Assembly (NCBI GenBank): GCA_016717325.1
Contig: JADKFV010000040.1
Location: 1-38,191, forward strand
Source of the DNA: Bacteroidota bacterium
GTDB taxonomy: Bacteria; Bacteroidota; Bacteroidia; AKYH767-A; OLB10
DNA: 38,191 nucleotides
Reading direction: 5' to 3'
Position numbers and translations under genes: made by a program. The notes under the pieces are model-generated. The model did no database searches. It was not told the origin of the DNA and was given only the letters and a program-made list of their open reading frames with translations. How positions within the stretch are numbered: the stretch's first letter is position 1; each line of letters begins with the position of its first letter. This document shows positions 8,365-15,335 of the stretch, one piece after another.

Positions 8365-9840
8365 CTAATAGTAAGTAAGGCGAATTACATGTGCTATGTA
8401 CTTTGAAAAACGTACACATTGGCGGCTGTAACCATATTCGTTATCGTACCATACATATAACACTGCACTCTTACCATCTTTCGATACTATTGTTGCAGGA
8501 CTATCAACAATGCTCGATGCAGGGCATCCCACAAGGTCGCTGCTTACAAGTTCGTTGTTGCTTGAGTATTGTATTTGTTCTACCAATTCACCTTCTAACG
8601 CTGCATTCAACAAAGCATTATTTATTTCATCCTTGTTGGTTACTTTGTTTAATGTAAGATTTAAAATTGCCAACGATACATTTGGTGTTGGTACTCGCAC
8701 GGCATTACCGGTAATTTTTCCTGCAAGATGAGGTATAGCTTTCGATACTGCTTTGTCGGCACCGGTTTCGGTAATAACCATATTCAATGGTGCGCTGCGT
8801 CCTCTGCGATATTTTTTGTGATAGTTATCGAGCAGGTTTTGATCGTTTGTGTATGAGTGAATGGTTTCGATATGGCCCTTGTCTATGCCCATCACTTTAT
8901 CCATAACCGAAAGCACTGGCACTATTGCATTTGTAGTACACGAAGCGGCAGAAAAAATATTTTCATTTTCGGCACACATCGATTGATTGACACCGTAAAC
9001 AATATTTGGAACATCGCCTGCAGCAGGTGCCGTAAGCAACACTTTACTCACACCTTTCGAAACAAGATGGCGGCTAAGTTCAACCCTGTCGCGCAATATG
9101 CCGGTATTGTCTATCACCAGTGCATCGTTAATACCATATATTGTATAGTCAATATCTTCGGGTTGTTTGGCGCTTATCATATGCACCACGTGGCCATTTA
9201 TTATCAGTGCTTTGTTAGGCAAGTCTTCTATTACAGTTCCGGGAAAAGGGCCATGCACCGAATCGGAGCGCAACAAATCGGCACGCTTAATAATATCGGC
9301 ATCGCTTTTATCGCGGGTAACAATTGCCCGCAAACGAAGTTGCTCGCCTTTACCTGCCTGCACTATCAACTCACGGGCAAGTATCCGTCCTATGCGACCA
9401 AAGCCATATAGTACCACATCTTTAGGCACCATTACACGCTTGTCTTTGCCAATAAAATTTTTGAGTTTATCGGCCACAAATTCTTTACAAGAAGCATAGT
9501 TGGCCTTCTCCAAAACCCACTCGCTGGTAAGTTTACCAATATCAATACGCGATGGTGCAAGATCCATTTTTGCCATTTCGCTTGCCACCTCTACCGATTC
9601 GTAAACGGTAATAGGTTTTTTTACAAAGGTTTTTGCATAGTGATGCAGGTTAATAATTTCGCTCACGCTGCGGTCAATCATTTGGTTACGAAACATCAGC
9701 AGTTCCACACTCATATCGTACCACAGATGGCTCATGTGAGCTATAAGTTGTACGGCAGCTTTTTCCAATTTTATCCAATCCTGAAGCTGTGCCTCAAACG
9801 CTTGTGCGGTATTTGCTCCGCTTGCTTGTGTACTATCCAT
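8365..9840 (-). CDS. gap: Glyceraldehyde-3-phosphate dehydrogenase, long form
   Basis: Glycolytic/gluconeogenic enzyme oxidising glyceraldehyde 3-phosphate with NAD(P) and phosphate. At 491 residues it is about 150 longer than classical GAPDH. Residues 1-135 form an alpha-helical N-terminal extension, and the Rossmann motif GFGRIGR begins only at residue 146. The catalytic Cys is in SCTTNA (about residue 301) and the partner His in ETIHSY (about 328); YDNEYGYS near the end is also conserved. Long GAPDHs of this kind are known in Bacteroidetes and some proteobacteria. The extension's role is not evident from sequence. It is a single-gene unit between two terminators. Confidence 0.93.
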   Translation of the reverse strand: MDSTQASGANTAQAFEAQLQDWIKLEKAAVQLIAHMSHLWYDMSVELLMFRNQMIDRSVSEIINLHHYAKTFVKKPITVYESVEVASEMAKMDLAPSRIDIGKLTSEWVLEKANYASCKEFVADKLKNFIGKDKRVMVPKDVVLYGFGRIGRILARELIVQAGKGEQLRLRAIVTRDKSDADIIKRADLLRSDSVHGPFPGTVIEDLPNKALIINGHVVHMISAKQPEDIDYTIYGINDALVIDNTGILRDRVELSRHLVSKGVSKVLLTAPAAGDVPNIVYGVNQSMCAENENIFSAASCTTNAIVPVLSVMDKVMGIDKGHIETIHSYTNDQNLLDNYHKKYRRGRSAPLNMVITETGADKAVSKAIPHLAGKITGNAVRVPTPNVSLAILNLTLNKVTNKDEINNALLNAALEGELVEQIQYSSNNELVSSDLVGCPASSIVDSPATIVSKDGKSAVLYVWYDNEYGYSRQCVRFSKYIAHVIRLTYY

Positions 9841-10007
9841 ATTATTTTTATTAAGGTATGTTTTTTATCGATGTCAAAAATGTGAAACTTCTTTCGATTT
9901 GTAATTTTTTTCTTCAAAATATTTTCTCATAAATTATTTCACCTTGCTGCTATCAAAAGGAAGGCATTTTATCCGATGAAATGCATAGTGTTGAAAATAC
10001 ACAAAGC

Positions 10008-10035
10008 ATAAAAAAAGCCCGACTATGCGGGCTTT
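10008..10035 (-). terminator. Intrinsic terminator of rpoD
   Basis: AAAGCCCG-ACTATG-CGGGCTTT gives an 8-bp perfect stem. On the minus strand it is followed by TTTTTTT (a run of A on the plus strand at 10007-10013). It starts 5 bp past the rpoD stop codon. Confidence 0.85.
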
Positions 10036-10040
10036 AAATT

Positions 10041-10904
10041 TTATCCTAAATATGCTTTCAGCAAACGGCTGCGCGATTTGTGTCGCAACCTGCGTATGGC
10101 TTTTTCTTTTATCTGACGAACGCGTTCGCGGGTTAGGTCGAACTTTGCTCCTATTTCTTCCAATGTTAAACCATGATTCAAGCCTATGCCGAAAAATAAT
10201 TTTATCACCTCACGCTCTCTTTCGGTAAGTGTACCAAGTGAACGCTCTATTTCTTTTTGCAACGATTCGTTCATCAATAAAGAATCGGCACGTGGCGAAT
10301 CGGCATTTTCAAGTACATCAATAAGACTATTGTCTTCACCTTGAACAAATGGCGCATCCATAGATACATGCTTGCCCGATACTTTCATTGTATCAGTTAT
10401 TTTTTCGATTGGCAAGTCGAGCAATTTGGCAAGTTCATCGGCCGAAGGTTCGCGCTCAAACTCTTGCTCAAGTTTCGAATAAGCTTTGGATATTTTATTT
10501 AACGAGCCCACCTGATTCAATGGCAAACGTACAATACGCGACTGTTCTGCCAATGCCTGCAATATTGACTGACGAATCCACCATACAGCGTACGATATAA
10601 ATTTGAAACCACGGGTCTCGTCAAAACGTTTGGCAGCTTTTATTAATCCCAGATTTCCTTCGTTTATTAAGTCGGGCAAACTCAATCCTTGATTTTGGTA
10701 TTGCTTAGCTACCGATACCACAAAACGCAAATTTGCTTTGGTGAGGCGGTCGAGGGCTATTTGGTCGCCTTCGCGTATTCTTCGTGCCAGGCGAACCTCT
10801 TCTTCGGCTGTAATAAGTTCTTCGCGTCCTATTTCTTGTAGATATTTCTCCAGCGATTGACTCTCGCGATTGGTAATGGATTTGGTTATCTTTAGTTGCC
10901 TCAT
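10041..10904 (-). CDS. rpoD: Primary RNA polymerase sigma factor (sigma-70)
   Basis: A 287-residue sigma-70 of the short Bacteroidetes type lacking region 1.1. Region 1.2 is SLEKYLQEIG. Region 2 includes DLINEGNLGLIKAAKRFDE and FKFISYAVWWIRQSI, the -7-recognising and melting part. Region 3 follows, and region 4 carries the helix-turn-helix LTLEEIGAKFDLTRERVRQI, ending AIRRLRHKSR. The factor recognises TTTG/TAnnTTTG promoters, several of which are visible in this window, including one in front of its own gene. Stop and promoter are both clear, so it is a single-gene unit. Confidence 0.95.
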   Translation of the reverse strand: MRQLKITKSITNRESQSLEKYLQEIGREELITAEEEVRLARRIREGDQIALDRLTKANLRFVVSVAKQYQNQGLSLPDLINEGNLGLIKAAKRFDETRGFKFISYAVWWIRQSILQALAEQSRIVRLPLNQVGSLNKISKAYSKLEQEFEREPSADELAKLLDLPIEKITDTMKVSGKHVSMDAPFVQGEDNSLIDVLENADSPRADSLLMNESLQKEIERSLGTLTEREREVIKLFFGIGLNHGLTLEEIGAKFDLTRERVRQIKEKAIRRLRHKSRSRLLKAYLG

Positions 10905-10952
10905 TGTTTTATTTTCCCTCTTTTTTTAATCTCTTTTTTATAAACAAGCGCG

Positions 10953-10983
10953 CAAAAGTAATGTTTTACGACATAATGTCAAA
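10953..10983 (-). promoter_or_regulatory. Bacteroidetes-type promoter of rpoD
   Basis: On the minus strand TTTG (10983-10980), 19 bp, then TACTTTTG (10960-10953) fits the consensus exactly. The start codon lies about 49 nt downstream of the -7 box. The spacing and both boxes are perfect, making this the best promoter in the window. Confidence 0.85.
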
Positions 10984-11372
10984 TTTCATTTTTTTTGCTG
11001 CAAGCACCCTATTGCAATAACTGTACTTGTTTTGTAAAATGTGATGTTAAAGGCGTGATTTTTTTTAAAATGGTTAAAGCAAAAGTTTAATGAAAAAAAT
11101 TTGTTGAACTAAACAGATTAAAATGCATTGACAAGAAATTTTTATATACCCGATAGCAAACAGGTTATAAGATTGTAAAACTAAAGGTCATATTTACTTA
11201 TGGCTGTTGAAAAATAACATAAGATTTAGACTGTAGAGCCGGTGATGTTACTTAGAGTAATGATTTTAAACCCTTGTAATTTATTGCCAAACTTTCATTT
11301 TTATTTCCATTTTGGAAATTTCATATCTGAAATTTTATTATAGTTTTGTAAACCAATTAATTCATAAATTTT
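10984..11372. other. AT-rich spacer between rpoD and the lipoprotein island
   Basis: No gene, RNA or repeat was recognised here. A -7-like TAGTTTTG at 11341-11348 lies 25 bp before the lipoprotein ATG at 11373; the nearest TTTG (11311) is 26 bp upstream of it, longer than the usual 18-20. Confidence 0.5.
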
Positions 11373-11991
11373 ATGAGTAAGCAAAATAGGTTTTTGATTT
11401 TTATTTTTTGCATTGTTTTTCTGACCAGCAGTTGCAAAAAAATAAGTCGCAATAAAATTGACGCAACTATGTATATAAAAGAATATAAAACCGAAAAACC
11501 AATACCCTATGCCACAGTTAACATAGTACGAGGATTAAATAGCCCCCAAATTATTAAAACAGTAACAACAGACGAAAATGGCAAAGCTATTTTTTGCGAT
11601 GATGTGGATGCAGATTACGATTATTATTTTGAAGCTGTGGCCGATAATTATGTTGACGTTTTTCAAATAGTTCCGTTGCGAAACGGAGTGCGAAATTATG
11701 AGGCTACCTTATACAAGTATGCAAGTAGTTATGTGAAGTTACATGTTAAAAATGTGAATCCTTTTAATCAATATGATTTATTGCAATTCTCGACAGCCTG
11801 TAGCAATTTTATACAAGGAGCGAATGTTGATACTGTTTTTTTTGTTTTGCGATAATGGAAATGAATTCATGGGTAATTTTGAATTATATAATTATCATTG
11901 TATAGCAAATAAAAATGGCATAGACTCAACGATTTATTTTTCTTTTATACCACCTCCGCATGACACAGTCACTATAAACATAAACTACTAA
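11373..11991 (+). CDS. Putative lipoprotein (copy 1), frameshifted
   Basis: A signal with lipobox-like LTSSC near residue 20 predicts a lipid-anchored envelope protein. Residues about 30-115 (IDATMYIKEYKTEKPIPYATVNIVRG ...) look like a carboxypeptidase-regulatory/Ig-like beta-sandwich: a 'Y-A-T-V-N' strand, then TTDENGKAIF. The frame ends at 11855 after VDTVFFVLR, but in another frame it runs on as CDNGNEFMGNFELYNYH to DTVTININY at 11991. A run of eight T at 11836-11843 (seven would restore the frame) accounts for this. The restored protein aligns throughout with the IS-interrupted copy at 12781, so the gene is duplicated. Function is unknown. Confidence 0.7.
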
Positions 11992-12002
11992 AAAATCAAT
12001 TT

Positions 12003-12179
12003 ATGAAAAAGAAAATTGTTTTCGCCATTTTGTATGGCCTAGCTAACTATGGCCTACTATCTGCACAAACTGATAGCTTGTTCTATTATTTGGACAAAGC
12101 AACTCTAACTAACAATGTGCTTGCTCCGTTTAACGATACCACGTATTGGGATTGTACGATGGACGCAAAGACCAAATAA
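12003..12179 (+). pseudogene. Truncated secreted protein (copy 1 of the 14723 gene)
   Basis: Starts 11 bp after lipoprotein copy 1 and encodes a signal peptide (LSAQ) and then DSLFYYLDKATLTNNVLAPFNDTTYW, matching the protein encoded at 14723 (DSMFYFLDKTSLTNNVLCPYNDTTSW). At about 12150 three G stand where the paralogue has four; the frame is then lost, and the paralogous sequence cannot be followed beyond about 12200. It is a short remnant of a gene identical in position and order to the 14723 gene in the second copy. Confidence 0.75.
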
Positions 12180-12266
12180 TCGAAAACAAAAATATCGTCA
12201 GATAAAATGGCTATAATAATGAACGATGAAAACAACTTAAAAAAGCAAACTCAACAAATAAAATTA

Positions 12267-12637
12267 CTAAGAAACCTCATCATTCATTTTAGAACTCACA
12301 AGTTGTTCTAACTTTTCTAAATCATTTTTTATTGTGCCGAAAAGTTGATTGACGTTATTATCACCGTTTGCATAAAAATTGCCATTGAGTACTGTATTAT
12401 GATGATTGTTTTGTGTTTCAATTTTTGTTCCATTTGAACCTAACAGTTGTAAAATGTCTTCATTGCCTAATTCCAATATTCGAATAATTTTCACAAAATA
12501 TCTAAACTCAAACCTCGCGCTTCATTTTCAATTTTACAATATGCCGATTGTTGTATTCCCAATAAATCAGCCATCGCTTCCTACGATAATCCTTTGGGTT
12601 CGCGAGACATTCTTATTTTTGTAATTACTGTTTGCAT
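12267..12637 (-). pseudogene. XRE-family HTH regulator, broken
   Basis: The frame from ATG at 12637 gives MQTVITKIRMSREPKGLS, a TAG stop, then EAMADLLGIQQSAYCKIE, a typical Cro/cI-type helix-turn-helix in which the stop replaces the conserved Gln of the recognition region (usual SQE). About 12492 the frame changes again (one G fewer than expected) before KIIRILELGNEDILQLLG. The tail is an Asn-rich linker (ETQNNHHNTVLNGNF) and a short helix, as in small Bacteroidetes XRE regulators. It is divergent from lipoprotein copy 2 across a spacer with two palindromes. Two independent lesions suggest real loss of function, although the stop could also be a read error. Confidence 0.75.
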
Positions 12638-12671
12638 ATTATTATTTTTACTTGCGAAGAAAATAAATTAT

Positions 12672-12707
12672 ATTCGATTTTCGAATAATTTTATTCTAAA
12701 ATCGAAT
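12672..12707. promoter_or_regulatory. Two operator-like palindromes between divergent genes
   Basis: ATTCGA-TTT-TCGAAT (12672-12686) is a perfect 6+6 inverted repeat. ATTCTA-AAA-TCGAAT (12693-12707) is the same with one mismatch. Their centres are 21 bp apart, two helical turns. They lie between the XRE regulator (leftward) and lipoprotein copy 2 (rightward; -7-like TATCTTTA at 12730), where an XRE dimer pair would be expected to bind. Confidence 0.6.
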
Positions 12708-13159
12708 AACACTTTCGGTTATTTTCGTTTATCTTTACCATATCTTAATTAGGATAAAAAAAAGCACCAATAATTTTTTTATGAACAAATCCACATACAA
12801 CTTATTTCTTTTATGTTTAGGTAGTATTTTTTTTGCATGCGCGAGCTGCAAGCGAGTTTCCAATAACGAAATTGATGCCACCATTTTTATAAAAGAATTT
12901 AAAACTGACATACCTATACCCAATGCCAAGGTAACTATTTTGCGCGGCAAGCCACTTACAGGATACGGCACTCAGGCAGTAAAAGAATTAACCTCCGATG
13001 CCGATGGCAAAGTATTATTTAATGAAGAAGTGGACAAAGCCTACGACTATTTTGCAGAAGCTGAGAAAGATGATTTATACCCCGACCACCGACAAGTAAT
13101 TTTAACTCGAGGCAAAAAATGTTTTGAAACTACTATTTCAAAATATGTATGTGGGTATG

Positions 13160-13167
13160 TAAAAGTT
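13160..13167. repeat. Target-site duplication, left copy
   Basis: TAAAAGTT directly before the left IS end; identical to 14397-14404. In the host gene it encodes part of Val-Lys-Val. Confidence 0.85.
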
Positions 13168-13360
13168 GGAGTAATAGACAAAAATAGTGGTGATTTTTAG
13201 TAGTTTTTTCCAAGTGGACAAAAATAGTGGTGTTTATTTTTAAACAAATGTAAAACGATTATTGGGTCAAATAATTTTGCATGGTCAAGGTAAACTGGAA
13301 GCAAGCTCTGCTGGAGAGCAACTTGTGTAGGGGATCAACTTGATGGTCGACAAAAATGTC

Positions 13361-13393
13361 AAAACAAGGGGTAATCAGTATGATTACCCCTTG
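13361..13393 (-). terminator. Terminator of the transposase gene
   Basis: CAAGGGGTAATCA-GTA-TGATTACCCCTTG is a perfect 13-bp stem with a 3-nt loop overlapping the transposase stop codon. On the minus strand it is followed by TTTT. Confidence 0.8.
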
Positions 13394-14321
13394 ATATTTT
13401 TAGAGACCTGCATGCCCTTAAAAAACTCAACTATGAACTTTTTCTTTCGCTTTTCTGAAAGGCCATTATGATTCCTTAGTTTGTTTTTTAAATCTGCAAA
13501 TTGCCCATCTAATGCATTGGTAGTATTAGGAATATTTAAATCAATATGATTGTACCATGTAAATAAATATGGAAGATTGTTTTTTAGACTTCTATATGCG
13601 CTCCTTAGCCGTTTATGAGTAAATCTTTTTTTGCCTGAAGCATCTACCTTTCTTTCATTCAGAAAGAACTCCCATTTTATAAACCAATCATTTAACCCAC
13701 CTTCAAAACTTTCTTTATCTGTTTTGACTAATAGCAATGTGTGTGTCCATAACTCCTTGCTAGCTTGCAGCTTGGGATTTTTAGTCAAATATCTTCTAAC
13801 AATAGCTACTTGATGAAAATTGCACATTTGAACTGGAATATTTTTGAAGATTTGCATTAGTCCCATTCTTCCATCGCAAGTTATCGATTGTATTTTTATT
13901 CCCCTGCGTGCAATTTCTTCTATGCCTTTTAAATATAATAAATTGGTCTCCTGCTTTACAAATTGTGTATAGAGTATTTCCTTTGCCAAATCATTTTTAA
14001 AAACCATAATACCAAACTTTCTTCCGAAATAAGTAGTATCCATTATTACGTTTGCTAAGTTTGAAAAATCGTTATTGAATTGTACTTGAATCGTATCAAT
14101 CTTTCTTTGTATTGTCCGTATAGAACATTTATTTGATTTGGCTAACTGCTGGTAAGTTTGTTTCCCTTTACAATAATTCTCCCAAATTGTTTGTGCATCC
14201 AAACGCTCTTTGTCCAAAAATCTGCGCTTACAACTGCCGCACTTATATTGTTGATAACCTTCGTATTTGCCCCATTTTGTAACAGTATGGCATTTACAGA
14301 AAATGCACTTTTTTTATTCAT
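13384..14321 (-). CDS. IS transposase (mutator/IS256-like), frameshifted near its start
   Basis: A DDE transposase. From ATG at 14321 (MNKK) a run of seven A shifts the frame; one more A, or a -1 slip, gives KCIFCKCHTVTKWGKYEG and YKCGSCKRRFLDKER, a CxxC...CxxC zinc ribbon typical for this group. An open frame of 277 codons follows with a helix-turn-helix (QQLAKSNKCSIRTIQRKI), the first Asp in VIMDTTYFG, the second in ITCDGRMGL, and QMCNFHQ (the C-x-x-H of mutator-like enzymes). The third acidic position appears to be Asp in NALDGQF. Full length would be about 310 residues, so apart from the A-run it looks active and young. Confidence 0.82.
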
Positions 14322-14337
14322 TTACTTTGATTTGCTG

Positions 14338-14367
14338 CAAAGCTATATATAGCAGGCGTCTTGACAA
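14338..14367 (-). promoter_or_regulatory. Transposase promoter
   Basis: On the minus strand TTG (14367-14365), 19 bp, then TAGCTTTG (14345-14338) matches the Bacteroidetes consensus. It lies immediately inside the right inverted repeat, and its predicted start is about 10 nt before the ATG at 14321, supporting that start. Confidence 0.7.
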
Positions 14368-14396
14368 TTTTTACCACTATTTTTGTCTATTAACCC

Positions 14397-14404
14397 TAAA
14401 AGTT
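14397..14404. repeat. Target-site duplication, right copy
   Basis: TAAAAGTT directly after the right IS end; identical to 13160-13167. The host frame resumes at 14405. Confidence 0.85.
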
Positions 14405-14722
14405 AGAATAGTTAATCAATTGCCCTATAATAATTTTGACCATGCCTTATTAGATTCTTACTGTAAATCATATAATTTTTACGGTGCTAGTGTTGATACG
14501 ACCTTTTTGCTGTATGATAATTGCGATTGTGGTTGGTTTTCAAATGTAAAATTTGATAAAACTGTATTTGTAAACAAAAATAATAAGGACAGCACGGTTT
14601 CATTTAATTTTACACCTATTCCTAGAGATACTATTTATTTAGAAGTTAATTACTAAAAACAAGCAATTAGCGTAATTATTGTCAGTGAAAGCACAATTAC
14701 CAATATAAACAAATTTTATTTT

Positions 14723-15286
14723 ATGAAAAAAAATGCAAAGAGCATAATGATGCTCCTATGGCTTTGCTTTGCCTTTATTAAAGCAAATGGTCAAGATAGT
14801 ATGTTTTACTTTCTCGATAAAACATCTTTAACCAACAATGTCTTGTGTCCTTACAATGACACTACATCGTGGGGATTGTATGATGGTGTGAAAGAAAACA
14901 CATGCAAAAACATGCATGTTGCAAACTTATTAAGCGAATTAAATTATTGGACTTTTGGCATCAATAATCGACAATCGGCCGACAGTATAAAAATAAAATC
15001 GTTTCAATTAATTCGTAACAGTGGTGTTATTCCTATACTGATTATCAATCAAGAATATACAAGGATAAAAGCTAATGCAAGAAATGATAGTTTAATTTAT
15101 TTGAGCAATGGAAAGTATTATGATATTTTACCACGAAGCCAAAGTCCATTCGAAAATAAAATACTTTTTGCTGCTGCACCACTTAAAGAAAAAATATACA
15201 ATGGGATGACTAAATTTATTTTAAGTAGAGATTACTTTGTTTCAAATTTACCCGCTGAAATTCGTAAGCAAACGGTTCTATTATAA
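14723..15286 (+). CDS. Secreted protein of unknown function (copy 2), possibly C-terminally truncated
   Basis: A 187-residue exported protein with signal peptide ending KANGQ. It shares its first 30 mature residues with the remnant at 12003. The segment around GVIPILIINQEYTRIK and the region KILFAAAPLKEKIYNG, followed by FILSRDYFVSN, resemble what I remember as the N-terminal 200 residues of much longer Bacteroidetes surface proteins. If so this frame is cut short; the sequence downstream to 15335 gives no continuation I can see. It follows the lipoprotein copy 2 by 66 bp, in the same order as copy 1, so the pair was probably an operon under the divergent XRE regulator. I do not recognise a catalytic motif. 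Confidence 0.6.
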   Translation: MKKNAKSIMMLLWLCFAFIKANGQDSMFYFLDKTSLTNNVLCPYNDTTSWGLYDGVKENTCKNMHVANLLSELNYWTFGINNRQSADSIKIKSFQLIRNSGVIPILIINQEYTRIKANARNDSLIYLSNGKYYDILPRSQSPFENKILFAAAPLKEKIYNGMTKFILSRDYFVSNLPAEIRKQTVLL

Positions 15287-15335
15287 AACCAACCCAACAA
15301 TAATTATCGATTCTCGACTAGCAATGACTAAAGTT

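Larger units (their letters stand above)
13168..14396. mobile_element. Insertion sequence, 1229 bp, IS256/MULE-like
   Basis: Ends are inverted repeats of 24 bp matching at 22 positions: left end GGAGTAATAGACAAAAATAG, right end (complement) GGGTTAATAGACAAAAATAG, both then TGGT. It is flanked by 8-bp direct repeats. The single gene, on the minus strand, is a mutator-superfamily transposase with its own promoter at the right end and a terminator hairpin after its stop. A second copy of the terminal core GACAAAAATAGTGGTG lies at 13217-13232, 40 bp inside the left end, and a partial third at 13349. About 180 bp between the left end and the transposase stop is otherwise non-coding. Family assignment is from memory of the group (GG ends, 8-bp duplication, DDE with C-x-x-H) and is tentative. 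Confidence 0.88.
12781..14656 (+). pseudogene. Putative lipoprotein (copy 2), split by an insertion sequence
   Basis: The 5' part (12781-13167) encodes a signal peptide with a Cys at FFACASC and the same beta-sandwich as copy 1 (IDATIFIKEFKTDIPIPNAK ...). The 3' part (14405-14656) continues RIVNQLPYNNFDHALL and ends DTIYLEVNY. Removing the IS and one 8-bp target copy joins GYVKV to RIVNQ in frame, giving a 212-residue protein collinear with copy 1 (GYVKV/SYVKL, NQLPY/NVNPF, DTIYLEVNY/DTVTININY). So the gene was intact before transposition. As it stands, translation runs a few codons into the IS and stops at 13200. Confidence 0.85.

Noticed and set aside
12208..12312. Small plus-strand frame between the copy 1 remnant and the XRE gene
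   Set aside because: 34 codons, no family resemblance, and it overlaps the XRE tail on the other strand; likely chance.
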